31,744 nt of DNA from an uncultured bacterium (GTDB lineage: Bacteria; Bacillota; Clostridia; Oscillospirales; Oscillospiraceae): contig CAJMLC010000003.1 in the NCBI GenBank assembly GCA_905214155.1, positions 1 to 31,744 of the forward strand, read 5' to 3'. Shown here piece after piece: positions 23,364 to 31,628 of this stretch. Numbering within the stretch: the stretch's first letter is position 1; each line of letters begins with the position of its first letter. Under the pieces are notes generated by a model that worked only from the letters and a program-made list of their open reading frames with translations, did not search any database and had not been told where the DNA came from. The position numbers and the translations under genes were made by a program.

Positions 23364-24095
23364 ATGGATAACGAGAAACAGAAACCGAGAAAGAAAAAGA
23401 AATCGTCAATTCCGATCTATGCGGTCGGGCTGGTGTGGATCTCCTACGCGATTGAGGGAAAGCTGACCAGTTTCGGCGGTGTGGTCGGCTGCGCGGTGCT
23501 GTCGCTGGTGGCCTATTTTGTGCTCAAGCTGATCTTCCCAGACAGGATGGAAGAAGCGGAGAAGCAGCCGGAACAGAAGACCGCCGCGGCAAAGCCCGCA
23601 CAGGAGGCGAAGCCGGAGCCGCGGAAAGCGGAGCCGCAGGCGCCCGCGTCCACCGGGAATCCGGAGCTGGACGCAGTGCTTCAGCAGGGACAGGCCTCGG
23701 TGCAGCGCATCCAGGAGCTGAACGATGCGATCCCGGATTTCAAGCTCTCGGCGCAGCTGACGCAGCTGGAGATCCTGACGCAGAAGATCTTCGACTATGT
23801 CCGGCAGCACCCGGAAAATCTGCGGCAGATCCGGCAGTTTTTGAACTACTATCTGCCGACGACGATCAAGCTGCTTGAACAGTACGTCGTGCTGCAGAAT
23901 CAGGGCATGCGCGTCGGCAACATCGACGAGGGCATGACGAAGATCGAAAACATGCTGGAAAAGGTGATCGCCGCGTTCCAGCAGCAGCTCGACAGCCTGT
24001 TTGAAAACGACGTGGTGGACATCACGGCGGAGATCCGCGTGATGGAGAAGATGATGGCCAGCGAAGGTCTGGCCGGCGGAAATGATTTTGAATAA
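23364..24095 (+). CDS. XpaC family protein (5-bromo-4-chloroindolyl phosphate hydrolysis family)
   Basis: 243 residues. A basic N-terminus (KQKPRKKKKSS) and two adjacent hydrophobic segments (about residues 16-30 and 38-58) anchor the protein. A Glu/Lys/Ala/Pro-rich linker to about residue 95 leads to a helical domain: LDAVLQQGQASVQRIQELND and RQFLNYYLPTTIKLLEQY, the latter being the XpaC family's best-conserved stretch. The role of XpaC is unclear despite the enzymatic name. The family is regularly next to telA-type genes, as here. Ribosome site AAGGGAAGGGA lies somewhat far upstream. It is the first gene of a four-gene operon. Confidence 0.85.
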   Translation: MDNEKQKPRKKKKSSIPIYAVGLVWISYAIEGKLTSFGGVVGCAVLSLVAYFVLKLIFPDRMEEAEKQPEQKTAAAKPAQEAKPEPRKAEPQAPASTGNPELDAVLQQGQASVQRIQELNDAIPDFKLSAQLTQLEILTQKIFDYVRQHPENLRQIRQFLNYYLPTTIKLLEQYVVLQNQGMRVGNIDEGMTKIENMLEKVIAAFQQQLDSLFENDVVDITAEIRVMEKMMASEGLAGGNDFE

Positions 24096-24107
24096 GGAGT
24101 AATTACG

Positions 24108-25256
24108 ATGGAAGAACATAAGATCCCGACTTTGACGCTGACCCCCGATCTCGACGCGGCACAGCCCGCCGCGAAGGAGCCCGATCTGCTGGAAAAGGCT
24201 GAGGCCGCACCCGAGGCCGGCCCCGATCTGTCCATGCTCTCCCCGGAGGAGCAGCAGGCCGTGACGGCGTTCGCAGGCCAGATCGACCTGACGAACGCCA
24301 ACCAGGTTTTGCAGTATGGCTCCGCCGCGCAGAAGAACATTGCAGACTTTTCCGAGACGGCGCTCGCCAAGGTGAAGACCAGCGACATGGGACAGATCGG
24401 TGACATGGTGGCCGGGCTGCTCGTGGAGCTGAAAACGCTCGACGAGCCGGAGAAGAAGGGCATCGCGGGCTGGTTCTCGAAGGCGAACAAGTCGATCGAG
24501 GAGACGAAGGCGAAATACTCCATCGCGGAGAAAAACGTGGACAAGATCGCTGGCGAGCTTGAAAACCACAAGCTGAAGCTGATGAAGGACGTCGAGATTC
24601 TCGATCAGATGTACGACCGGAATCTGGACTATTTCAAGGAGCTGACGATGTATATCCTCGCCGGCAAGCAGAAGCTGGCCGACGCGCGCAATACGGAGCT
24701 CAAGGCCCTGCGCGAAAAGGCAGAGAGATCCGGCCTGCCCGAGGACGCGCAGGCGGCAAACGACTTTGAGAACAAGTGCATCCGCTTTGAGAAAAAGCTG
24801 CACGATCTCGAGCTGACGCGCGTCATCTCGCTCCAAACCGCGCCGCAGATCCGCATGATCCAGAACAACGACAGCCTGATGATGGAGAAGATCCAGACCT
24901 CCATCATGAACACGATCCCGCTGTGGAAAAACCAGATGGTGATCTCGCTGGGCATCGCCGACTCGCAGAAGGCGATGGAGGCACAGCGCAAGGTCACGGA
25001 CATGACAAACCAGCTGCTGCAGAAGAACGCGGACATGCTGAAGATGGCGACGGTGGAGACCGCGAAGGAATCCGAGCGCGGCATCGTCGACATCGAGACA
25101 TTGAAATACACGAACCAGTCGCTGATCTCCACGCTGGACGAAGTTCTGCAGATCCAGACCGACGGTGCGAAGAAGCGGCAGGAGGCGGAGACCGAGCTGC
25201 GGCGCATCGAGGGCGAGCTGAAGCAGAAGCTGCTCGAGGCCCGGCAGGTCAATTAA
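24108..25256 (+). CDS. Toxic anion resistance protein, TelA family
   Basis: 382 residues, cytoplasmic, mostly alpha-helical. AAGGAG lies 8 bases before the ATG, 12 bases after the XpaC-like stop. Family marks are GIAGWFSKANKSIEETKAKY, then the run of coiled-coil helices with LMKDVEILDQMYDRNLDYF, ISLQTAPQIRMIQNND (most diagnostic), IPLWKNQMVISLGI and the ending LRRIEGELKQKLLEARQ. TelA homologues are linked to tellurite, nisin and cell-envelope antibiotic tolerance; the molecular action is unsolved. Confidence 0.93.
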   Translation: MEEHKIPTLTLTPDLDAAQPAAKEPDLLEKAEAAPEAGPDLSMLSPEEQQAVTAFAGQIDLTNANQVLQYGSAAQKNIADFSETALAKVKTSDMGQIGDMVAGLLVELKTLDEPEKKGIAGWFSKANKSIEETKAKYSIAEKNVDKIAGELENHKLKLMKDVEILDQMYDRNLDYFKELTMYILAGKQKLADARNTELKALREKAERSGLPEDAQAANDFENKCIRFEKKLHDLELTRVISLQTAPQIRMIQNNDSLMMEKIQTSIMNTIPLWKNQMVISLGIADSQKAMEAQRKVTDMTNQLLQKNADMLKMATVETAKESERGIVDIETLKYTNQSLISTLDEVLQIQTDGAKKRQEAETELRRIEGELKQKLLEARQVN

Positions 25257-25271
25257 AGCAAAGGAGAACCC

Positions 25272-26240
25272 ATGAAATTCTTTCAAAAACGCGGCGTCGC
25301 CATCACGATCACGCTGATCCTGATCGTGGCGGCGCTGCTCATCGGCAAGCCTTGGGCCAGCTCGAACACGTCCACGGCCTCGGCCGCAAACAGCGATTAT
25401 CTGTCCTACATCGCGGACGACGCCAACGCGCTGACGAACGATGCGCGCAGCAAGGTCGCGGACTATATGGAGACGCTGGACAACAAATATAACAGCATTG
25501 TCGCGCTGATGACCATCACGGACACGGACGGCGAGACGATGGAGGACTATGCCAAGTCCGTGTGGGACGAGGCAGAGTTTTTGGACAGCGATATGCTGCT
25601 CGTCGTGAACACGGAGAGCAGCGAATGGTATCTCCTGCCCGGCAGCGAGATCGCCCCGTATGCGGACGCCTCGCTCGAATCGCTTTTCACGAACGACCTT
25701 GACAATGCCAACCTTGCCGACGGCGGCAAATGGGCCACGGATCTCTACAAGGATCTGCTCAGCTGGTACGGCAAGACCATCCCCAAGGCAAGCAGCACGT
25801 CTGCGGCGGATACCGAGTATGTGCGGCAGCCCGCGCCGCAGCGCCGCAGCCTGTGGAAAACAATTTTGATCATTCTGATCGTGTTCTGGGTGCTGAAGGC
25901 GATCTTTGGCCGTTCGCGCCGGAACGATGACGACGACGATTACCGGGGCGGCAGCTCCGGCGGATCCGGCGGCGGATTCTGGAAGGGCATGTTCTGGGGC
26001 AGTCTGCTCGGCGGGAGCCGCAGAAACCGCTGGCACACGCCGCCTCCCCCTCCGGGTCCTAGACCCGGCCCAAGACCGGGCGGTGGAAGCCGGGGTGGCT
26101 TCTCGGGCGGCTCACGGGGCGGATTTTCCGGCGGAAGCCGTGGCGGCTTCGGCGGCGGTTCGCGCGGTGGCTTTGGCGGCGGACCGAGAGGCGGCTTCGG
26201 CGGAGGCTCGCGCGGCGGTTTTGGCGGAGGCCGGAAGTAA
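25272..26240 (+). CDS. TPM-domain membrane protein with a Gly/Arg-rich tail
   Basis: 322 residues, AAAGGAG before the ATG. Layout: N-terminal signal anchor (about 8-25), a TPM (thylakoid/Psb32-like) domain from about 36 to 165 with YIADDANALTNDARSKVADYMETLDNKY-type start, VALMTITDTDG and DMLLVVNTESSEWYLLPG, then a second membrane helix (WKTILIILIVFWVLKAIFG, about 197-215), an acidic patch DDDDD, and a tail of PPPPPGPRPGPRPGG followed by seven near-exact GGSRGGFS/G units ending GGRK. If both helices span, the TPM domain is outside and the RGG tail inside. RG-rich tails can bind RNA or membranes, but none of this is shown. Confidence 0.85.
   Translation: MKFFQKRGVAITITLILIVAALLIGKPWASSNTSTASAANSDYLSYIADDANALTNDARSKVADYMETLDNKYNSIVALMTITDTDGETMEDYAKSVWDEAEFLDSDMLLVVNTESSEWYLLPGSEIAPYADASLESLFTNDLDNANLADGGKWATDLYKDLLSWYGKTIPKASSTSAADTEYVRQPAPQRRSLWKTILIILIVFWVLKAIFGRSRRNDDDDDYRGGSSGGSGGGFWKGMFWGSLLGGSRRNRWHTPPPPPGPRPGPRPGGGSRGGFSGGSRGGFSGGSRGGFGGGSRGGFGGGPRGGFGGGSRGGFGGGRK
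26082..26236 (+). repeat. 24-bp tandem repeat encoding GGSRGGF(S/G)
   Basis: In-frame repeat of about six to seven units within the TPM gene, third positions varied (GGC/GGT/GGA, TCA/AGC/TCG), so the peptide is conserved more than the DNA. That suggests selection on the protein repeat rather than a recent duplication. Confidence 0.8.
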
Positions 26241-26861
26241 ATGGAGCGGCGCTCGAATTACGACATCACGCGCGACCGGCTGGAGCGGGATTTCCTGCAA
26301 TACGATCAGGCGGCGATGCTCCGCCGCATCCCGCTGCGGCATGACGCGGACTATCTTTATCTGACGTTTCTGCGGCGGGAATACCACATCGATCGGAAAA
26401 CCGGGCGCGCGGAATGGTCGGACGACGGATTTCAAACCGCACACCACGCCGGACACGATGAGGTTGGCACGATCTTCGACTATCTCTGCTGCGCCGACCC
26501 GTCCGTGCCGCTGACGGGCGAGTATGTGTCGGTCAACCAGCTGGACGGCGTCGTCACCGGGACGACGCTCGGCAATGATATGTTTGACAGCTGGGCCAGG
26601 CAGTTCACCGGAAAGACCGCGGCGCTGGCGCGGGCGTGCGAAGCGCTCGGCGGCGAGAAGGAGCCGGTCGGCGATGTCGCCTACCGCATCCCGCTGCTCG
26701 GTAAGCTCGACATCATTCTGCAGTTCTGGGACGCGGATGACGAATTTCCGCCTGCGGTGCGCGTCAAGTGGGACACGCATGTGCTGTCCTACCTGCGCTA
26801 TGAGACGACGTATTACGCGGTCAACTGCCTCTGGCAGCGGCTGCGGGAGTTTATGCAGTAA
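26241..26861 (+). CDS. DUF3786 protein
   Basis: 206 residues; the ATG directly follows the TAA of the TPM gene, so translation is probably coupled. The DUF3786 pattern is visible: FLRREYHIDRKTG near residue 42, TIFDYLCCADPSVPLTGEYVSVNQLDG (70-100), and ILQFWDADDEFPPAVRVKWD (about 157-176), followed by SYLRYETTYYAVNCLWQRL. Soluble, cytoplasmic. The function is unknown; DUF3786 proteins often sit by corrinoid or anaerobic enzymes, which is not the case here. Confidence 0.8.
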   Translation: MERRSNYDITRDRLERDFLQYDQAAMLRRIPLRHDADYLYLTFLRREYHIDRKTGRAEWSDDGFQTAHHAGHDEVGTIFDYLCCADPSVPLTGEYVSVNQLDGVVTGTTLGNDMFDSWARQFTGKTAALARACEALGGEKEPVGDVAYRIPLLGKLDIILQFWDADDEFPPAVRVKWDTHVLSYLRYETTYYAVNCLWQRLREFMQ

Positions 26862-26868
26862 CAGGACG

Positions 26869-26893
26869 GCCCCCTCGGACGAGGGGGCTGTTT
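26869..26893 (+). terminator. Terminator of the XpaC/TelA operon
   Basis: GCCCCCTC (26869-26876), loop GGAC, GAGGGGGC (26881-26888), then TGTTTTCTC, 7 bases past the DUF3786 stop. Confidence 0.88.
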
Positions 26894-26921
26894 TCTCTCA
26901 AAAAACCGGAACGGGCAAAAA

Positions 26922-26997
26922 TGTGACAAAAGTGTAAGATATGGGGTAGGAAATGTAAGGAGATTCGATGGCCCGGGCGGGCGCGGTCTGGTATACT
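26922..26997 (+). promoter_or_regulatory. Bce-type transporter promoter with phased repeats
   Basis: Extended -10 TGGTATACT (26989-26997) without a good -35 box, 31 bases before the ATPase ATG. Upstream, TGTGAC (26922), TGTAAG (26933) and TGTAAG (26954) lie 11 and 21 bases apart, that is on the same helix face. This suits an OmpR-type response regulator that activates a promoter lacking a -35, as for BceR-like systems, although no two-component genes are in this window next to it. Confidence 0.55.
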
Positions 26998-27028
26998 GGT
27001 GGCAGAAACAAGCAAGGAGGCATATAAC

Positions 27029-27793
27029 ATGTCGATTTTGGAGGTCAGCGGGCTGCGTAAGGTCTACACCACCCGCTTTGGCGGCAGCCAGGTCGAGGCG
27101 CTGCGCAATGTGAATTTCTCCGTGGAGGAGGGCGAATATGTCGCCATCATGGGCGAATCCGGTTCCGGCAAGACGACGCTTCTGAACATTCTCGCCGCGC
27201 TCGACCGGCCGACGGACGGCTCCGTTTTGCTGGACGGCAAGGATCTTTCCGACGTGCGCGAGCAGGAGGCCGCCGCGTTCCGACGCGAGCAGCTCGGCTT
27301 CGTGTTTCAGGAATTCAACCTGCTGGACACGTTCACGATCGAGGACAACATCTATCTCCCGCTCGTCCTCGCGGGTAAGCACTATGAGGAGATGCACGAA
27401 CGGCTGCTGCCGCTGGCGCTGGAGCTTGGCATTTCGGATCTGCTGAAAAAATATCCCTACGAGGTCTCCGGCGGGCAGAAGCAGCGCGCCGCCGTGGCCC
27501 GCGCGCTCATCACGAACCCGCGCCTCATCCTCGCCGACGAGCCGACCGGCGCGCTCGACAGCCGCGCAACGGATGAGCTGCTGCGCCTGTTCGCGGACGT
27601 GAATCGCCGCGGGCAGACCATCCTGATGGTGACGCACTCGGTCAAGGCCGCGAGCACGGCGGGGCGGGTGCTCTTCATCCGCGACGGCGAGGTCTATCAC
27701 CAGCTCTACCGCGGCGAGGACAGCGACGCAGCGTTCTACGAGAAGATCGCCGGGACGCTGACCGTGCTGGCCACAGGAGGCGACCGGAAATGA
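27029..27793 (+). CDS. ABC transporter ATPase, Bce/MacB type
   Basis: 254 residues from ATG 27029 (AAGGAGG 8 bases upstream). Walker A GESGSGKT (42-49), Q-loop in VFQEFNLLDTFTIEDNIYLPL (92-112; the NIYLPL is typical of BceA/LolD/MacB ATPases), signature VSGGQKQR (146-153), Walker B LILADEPTGALD (166-177), H-loop VTHS. It energises the adjacent permease. Bce-type transporters free lipid-II-cycle targets from peptide antibiotics such as bacitracin. It overlaps the permease by ATGA. Confidence 0.95.
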   Translation: MSILEVSGLRKVYTTRFGGSQVEALRNVNFSVEEGEYVAIMGESGSGKTTLLNILAALDRPTDGSVLLDGKDLSDVREQEAAAFRREQLGFVFQEFNLLDTFTIEDNIYLPLVLAGKHYEEMHERLLPLALELGISDLLKKYPYEVSGGQKQRAAVARALITNPRLILADEPTGALDSRATDELLRLFADVNRRGQTILMVTHSVKAASTAGRVLFIRDGEVYHQLYRGEDSDAAFYEKIAGTLTVLATGGDRK

Positions 27794-29832
27794 AACGATC
27801 CTTCTATCCCCGCCTCGCCATCGACGGGATGCGGAAGAACCGCCGCATGTACGGGCCGTATCTCGCGATGGGCGCGCTGATGGCGGCGATCTGCTACATT
27901 CTCTCGGCCCTCTCGCGGTCAGATGCGCTCAGGACGCTCCCCGGCGGCGACAACCTCTGCATGATCATGGCGCTCGGCAACGTCGTGCTGCTGATCTTCT
28001 CGATCATCTTCCTGTTTTACACAAACTCCTTCCTCATCCGGCGGCGGAGGCGCGAATTCGGCCTCTACAACGTCCTCGGCATGAGCAAGCGCAACCTTGC
28101 GCGCATCCTCACCTGGGAGACGCTGCTCACCGCGGCGATCTCCATCGCGGGCGGTCTGTTCTTCGGCGTGCTGCTGTCCAAGCTTATCGAGCTTGCCATC
28201 GTGAAGATGATGGACGGCACGGCGACGCTGGCCTTCCCGTTTGATCTGGCTGCCCTGCTCGGCACGGCGGGCGGCTTCGCCGCGATCTATGCGCTGCTCT
28301 GGCTCGTGTCGGTGGTGCGTGTGGGGCGGAGCACCGCCGTGGCCCTCCTGCGCAGCGAGGCCGCGGGTGAGAAGCCGCCGCGGGCCAACTGGTTTCTCAG
28401 CCTGCTGGGCCTCATCCTGCTCGGCGCGGCGTATTATCTGGCCGTATCGATCAAAAACCCGCTGGACGCGATCACATGGTTCTTTGTGGCGGTGGTTTTG
28501 GTCATTTTCGCGACGTACCTGCTGATGATTACAACGTCGGTGCTGCTCTGCCGCGTGCTGCAGAAGGATAAGCGGTATTACTACCGCGCAAACCACTTTG
28601 TCTCCGTCTCCTCGATGGCCTACCGCATGAAGCGCAATGGCGCGGGGCTGGCGTCCATCTGCATTCTGGCGACGATGGTGCTCGTCATGATCTCGTCGAC
28701 GGCAAGCCTCTATTTTGGCAAGGAGGATTCGCTCCGCACGCAGTATCCGCGCGAGGTGAACGTCCAGCTCCGTCTGTCCTCCCTCTCGCAGATGGAGGAT
28801 CACAACCTCGATCTCTTCCGGACGGCCGCGCAGCAGGCCGTGGAGGACTGCGGCGGCGAGATGCAAGACGTGATGGACTACCGCTACATCAACACCACGG
28901 GCTATCCGATGGAAGACGGTATCGAGATGGACTGGCGGGAATACCAGAGTTCTAATATCACCTATGCAAATCTGCGCGACTATTTCTTCGTGACGCAGGC
29001 GGACTACGAAGCCCAGACCGGCGAACAGCTCAACATCCCGGAGGGCGAAGTCGCGCTCCGCACGTATGACTGCGACGACGCGCCGCTGGAGCTGAAGATC
29101 CGCCGCGGCGGGACGCTCCGCGTCGCGGAGAGCCGCAAGGGAAGCGATCAGCTCGGGCTGGCGCAGAACAGCAATATCGCGCGGGTCGTGGTCATCGTTC
29201 CGGATATGCAGGCAATTCTGGAGGTGTTCCCGGCATCGATTCAGGACATCAAGGACAGCAACTCCTTCCGCTGGGTCTACGGCTTTGACACCGGCCTTGA
29301 CGCGGACGGGCAGCGCGCCGTGAGCGAGGCCGTCTCAGAGCATATCAACGCGCTCGATCTTGGCGAAGGGCAGGGCTATGACGGGTACAGCCTCGCGCTC
29401 CGCGAGACGAACCGCGCCGACTTCTACGGCAACTACGCCGGCATGTTCGCGCTCGGCATCCTGCTCAGCATCGTGTTCATCCTCGCCGCCGTGCTCATCA
29501 TCTACTACAAGCAGCTCACCGAGGGCTATGAGGATCAGGCACGCTTTGCCATCATGCAGAACGTCGGCATGACGCGGCGCGAGATCCGCCGGAGCATCAA
29601 TTCGCAGCTGCTGACGGTCTTCTATCTGCCGCTGCTGTTTGCGGGGCTGCACCTCGCGTTCGCGTTCCCGATGATCCGGCGGCTGCTGATGCTCTTCGCG
29701 CTCTACAACGTCGGGCTGTTTGCCGCCGTGACGGCCATCAGCTTCGCGGTCTTCGCCGCGCTCTATGCCGTGGTCTACCGGCAGACGGCGGGCGCGTATT
29801 ACGCGATCGTCAGCGGAGGGCGCGATGAATAG
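27790..29832 (+). CDS. ABC transporter permease, BceB-like (FtsX family)
   Basis: 680 residues, normal for BceB-type permeases (about 640-670). The N-terminal MKRSFYPRLAIDGMRKNRRMYGPY and the FtsX-type loop RRRRREFGLYNVLGMSKRNLARI (about 80-101) are family marks. Ten membrane segments are apparent: one near 25, three between 50 and 180, three from about 200 to 305, then a large extracellular domain of about 220 residues (310-540) that in this family contacts the sensor kinase and target complex, then three at the end, with the last FtsX loop QNVGMTRREIRRSINSQ. The target drug cannot be read. Confidence 0.92.
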   Translation: MKRSFYPRLAIDGMRKNRRMYGPYLAMGALMAAICYILSALSRSDALRTLPGGDNLCMIMALGNVVLLIFSIIFLFYTNSFLIRRRRREFGLYNVLGMSKRNLARILTWETLLTAAISIAGGLFFGVLLSKLIELAIVKMMDGTATLAFPFDLAALLGTAGGFAAIYALLWLVSVVRVGRSTAVALLRSEAAGEKPPRANWFLSLLGLILLGAAYYLAVSIKNPLDAITWFFVAVVLVIFATYLLMITTSVLLCRVLQKDKRYYYRANHFVSVSSMAYRMKRNGAGLASICILATMVLVMISSTASLYFGKEDSLRTQYPREVNVQLRLSSLSQMEDHNLDLFRTAAQQAVEDCGGEMQDVMDYRYINTTGYPMEDGIEMDWREYQSSNITYANLRDYFFVTQADYEAQTGEQLNIPEGEVALRTYDCDDAPLELKIRRGGTLRVAESRKGSDQLGLAQNSNIARVVVIVPDMQAILEVFPASIQDIKDSNSFRWVYGFDTGLDADGQRAVSEAVSEHINALDLGEGQGYDGYSLALRETNRADFYGNYAGMFALGILLSIVFILAAVLIIYYKQLTEGYEDQARFAIMQNVGMTRREIRRSINSQLLTVFYLPLLFAGLHLAFAFPMIRRLLMLFALYNVGLFAAVTAISFAVFAALYAVVYRQTAGAYYAIVSGGRDE

Positions 29833-30013
29833 GCCGCAGCTGCCCGCACCGAAATGCCGTGTGCGCAGTGTGCTCTCCAAATGCATCACAGGCGGCTCGC
29901 TGGCGCTGATCGCGGTGCTGGCGATCCCCGCCGCGCTCCTCGTCGGACTCATCTACCTCGTCTGGACGGTCTCTGACGCCGTCACCGGCAGGCTTGAGCG
30001 CCGCACGGAATAG
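29825..30013 (+). CDS. Small membrane protein of the ABC operon
   Basis: 62 residues. The ATG overlaps the permease stop by 8 bases (ATGAATAG), with GGAGG 5 bases upstream, so translation is coupled. A basic N-terminal stretch (about 1-20, two Cys) is followed by one hydrophobic helix (SLALIAVLAIPAALLVGLIYLVW, about 26-48) and a charged tail ending RLERRTE. I do not recognise a family. Its position suggests an accessory subunit of the transporter. Confidence 0.7.
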   Translation: MNRPQLPAPKCRVRSVLSKCITGGSLALIAVLAIPAALLVGLIYLVWTVSDAVTGRLERRTE

Positions 30014-30021
30014 GCTCTCTT

Positions 30022-30107
30022 GACCCCATTCTTTTCTTTCTCTTGCAGAGAAAAACCTTTTTTGCGACCCCATTTCCTTTTCTCCTTCAGAAAAGGAAAT
30101 GGGGTCG
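30022..30107. repeat. Two adjacent related palindromes
   Basis: GACCCCATT occurs at 30022 and again at 30066. The second copy begins a 19-bp perfect inverted repeat (30065-30083 with 30089-30107, loop CCTTC). The first continues into TTCTTTTCTTTCTCTT TGC-type loop AGAGAAAAA, an imperfect palindrome whose 16-base arm recurs exactly at 31670-31685. They look like copies of one intergenic repeat family. They may also help end the ABC operon. Confidence 0.7.
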
Positions 30108-30145
30108 AAAAGAGTGGTGCCGTTGGTCGCCCTACAAGATGGAAC

Positions 30146-30180
30146 AAAAAACCGCCCTGCACCGATGTGGTACAGGGCGG
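30146..30180 (-). terminator. Terminator of the antiporter gene
   Basis: CCGCCCTG (30052+100, that is 30152-30159) pairs with CAGGGCGG (30173-30180). On the minus strand TTTTTT follows (30151-30146). It lies 9 bases past the antiporter stop. Confidence 0.9.
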
Positions 30181-30188
30181 CTTTGATT

Positions 30189-31478
30189 TTATTTTCCGCG
30201 TTTGGAATTTTCCAGATTGATCTGGCGGCGGTTTTTGACGTCCGCGCTCATCGGCTGGATCTCGCCGGCGTCCATCAGGGCCATCTTGGTCAGCATCGGG
30301 CCGACCAGCTCATAGACGAGGATGGCAAAGAGCGTGATGTTGCGGATCAGGTCGCCCTCGGGGCCGAGCTCCTTGGCCGTGACGCACATGCCAAGCGCCA
30401 CGCCCGCCTGCGGCAGCAGCGTGATGCCGAGGTATTTGCAGATCGCCGGGCTGCACTTCATCAGCTTCGCGCTGTAATGCGCGCCGAGATATTTGCCGAG
30501 CGAACGCGTCACGATGTAGACGAGGCCGATCAGGACGATCATCTTGTCGGCAAACACCGAAAGCTCCAGCTCTGCGCCGGAGATGACGAAGAACGCCGCA
30601 AACAGCGGGCTGGTCCAGCGGTCGGCCTTGGCCATGATCTCCTCGGACAGCGGGCAGAGATTGCAGAACACCGTGCCGAGCATCATGCAGACGAGCAGCG
30701 AGGAAAAGCCGATCTTCACCGGGCCGATCTCAAACTCCTGCATGGCGAGCGCCGCGGTCAGGAAGACGAAGGCGATCGTCATATTCAGGCGGTTGGTGTT
30801 GGAGTTGAAGAGCTTTTCCAGCTGCGTCAGCAGCCAGCCCATCACCGCGCCGAGCAGCAGTGAGCAGACGATCTCGAGCAGCGGATTGACCAAAATCGAC
30901 ACCAGGTCGAACGCGCCGACGTTCATCGCCTTCGCGATGCCGAAGGAGACGGCGAACACGACGAGGCCGACCGCATCGTCCAGCGCGACGATCGGCAGCA
31001 GGATGTCGACCAGAGGGCCTTTTGCCTTGTACTGCCGGACGACCATCAGCGTCGCGGCCGGGGCCGTCGCCGTAGCGATGGCGCCAAGGGTGATGGCCTG
31101 CGCAACGGAGAGCGCGTCAGAGAGCGTGGCGATGGCGATGAGCGCGATGTCGACGAGCAGCGTCGCGGCCAGCGCCTGCAGCACACCGATGACAGCGGCC
31201 TGTTTGCCGGTATGCTTCAGCGAGGACATGCGAAACTCGTTGCCGATGGAGAACGCGATGAAGCCCAGCGCGACCTCCGATACGAGCGACAGATGCTCGA
31301 CATTTTCATAGCTTGTGAAGCCCAGCCCGTCGAGGCCGAGACGGCCGAGGCAGTACGGCCCAATCAGCACGCCGGCGACCAGATAGGCCGTCACCGCGGG
31401 CAGCTTGAGCGGCTTGAACACGCGCGTCATCAGAAGACCCGCGAGAATTGCGATGGAAAGCGACAATAGCGTACTCAT
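30189..31478 (-). CDS. Cation/proton antiporter, CPA2 (KefB/NhaA-like exchanger) family
   Basis: 429 residues, about 12 membrane segments, no C-terminal RCK/TrkA-N domain. The N-terminus has VFKPLKLPAVTAYLVAGVLIGP (conserved Na/H exchanger PF00999 opening). ATATAPAATLMVVRQYKAKG and PIVALDDAVGLVVFAV (about residues 165-180) contain the Asp-Asp pair of the transport site; ISGAELELSVF is in the second half. ATG 31478 has AGAGGAAA upstream. It exchanges Na+ or K+ for H+ across the membrane; the ion and direction are not readable. Confidence 0.9.
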   Translation of the reverse strand: MSTLLSLSIAILAGLLMTRVFKPLKLPAVTAYLVAGVLIGPYCLGRLGLDGLGFTSYENVEHLSLVSEVALGFIAFSIGNEFRMSSLKHTGKQAAVIGVLQALAATLLVDIALIAIATLSDALSVAQAITLGAIATATAPAATLMVVRQYKAKGPLVDILLPIVALDDAVGLVVFAVSFGIAKAMNVGAFDLVSILVNPLLEIVCSLLLGAVMGWLLTQLEKLFNSNTNRLNMTIAFVFLTAALAMQEFEIGPVKIGFSSLLVCMMLGTVFCNLCPLSEEIMAKADRWTSPLFAAFFVISGAELELSVFADKMIVLIGLVYIVTRSLGKYLGAHYSAKLMKCSPAICKYLGITLLPQAGVALGMCVTAKELGPEGDLIRNITLFAILVYELVGPMLTKMALMDAGEIQPMSADVKNRRQINLENSKRGK

Positions 31479-31515
31479 AATGATTTCCTCTCATATTTTT
31501 CAATTCCAGCATCCC

Positions 31516-31544
31516 ATTATAGTGAGGAAAGCGCCAAAAAACAA
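31516..31544 (-). promoter_or_regulatory. Candidate promoter of the antiporter gene
   Basis: On the minus strand -10 TATAAT (31521-31516), perfect, with TTGTTT at 31544-31539 (17-base spacing) as a weak -35, about 40 bases before the ATG. Confidence 0.6.
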
Positions 31545-31628
31545 GTACAAATTCCGCCAAATCGCAGTGATTTTCCAAGTCGGATTTGTCAGTTTTTCCG
31601 TCTGCTCTCCTGATTTTTCTCCGCACCA

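Noticed and set aside
23406..26036. 876-codon open frame antisense to the XpaC/TelA/TPM genes
   Set aside because: It mirrors GC-rich codon bias of the genes opposite; the translation is Arg/Leu/His-rich with no domain and no ribosome site.
30014..30188. Coding frame between the small membrane protein and the antiporter
   Set aside because: The sequence is made of palindromes and a terminator; frames there are short and low complexity.
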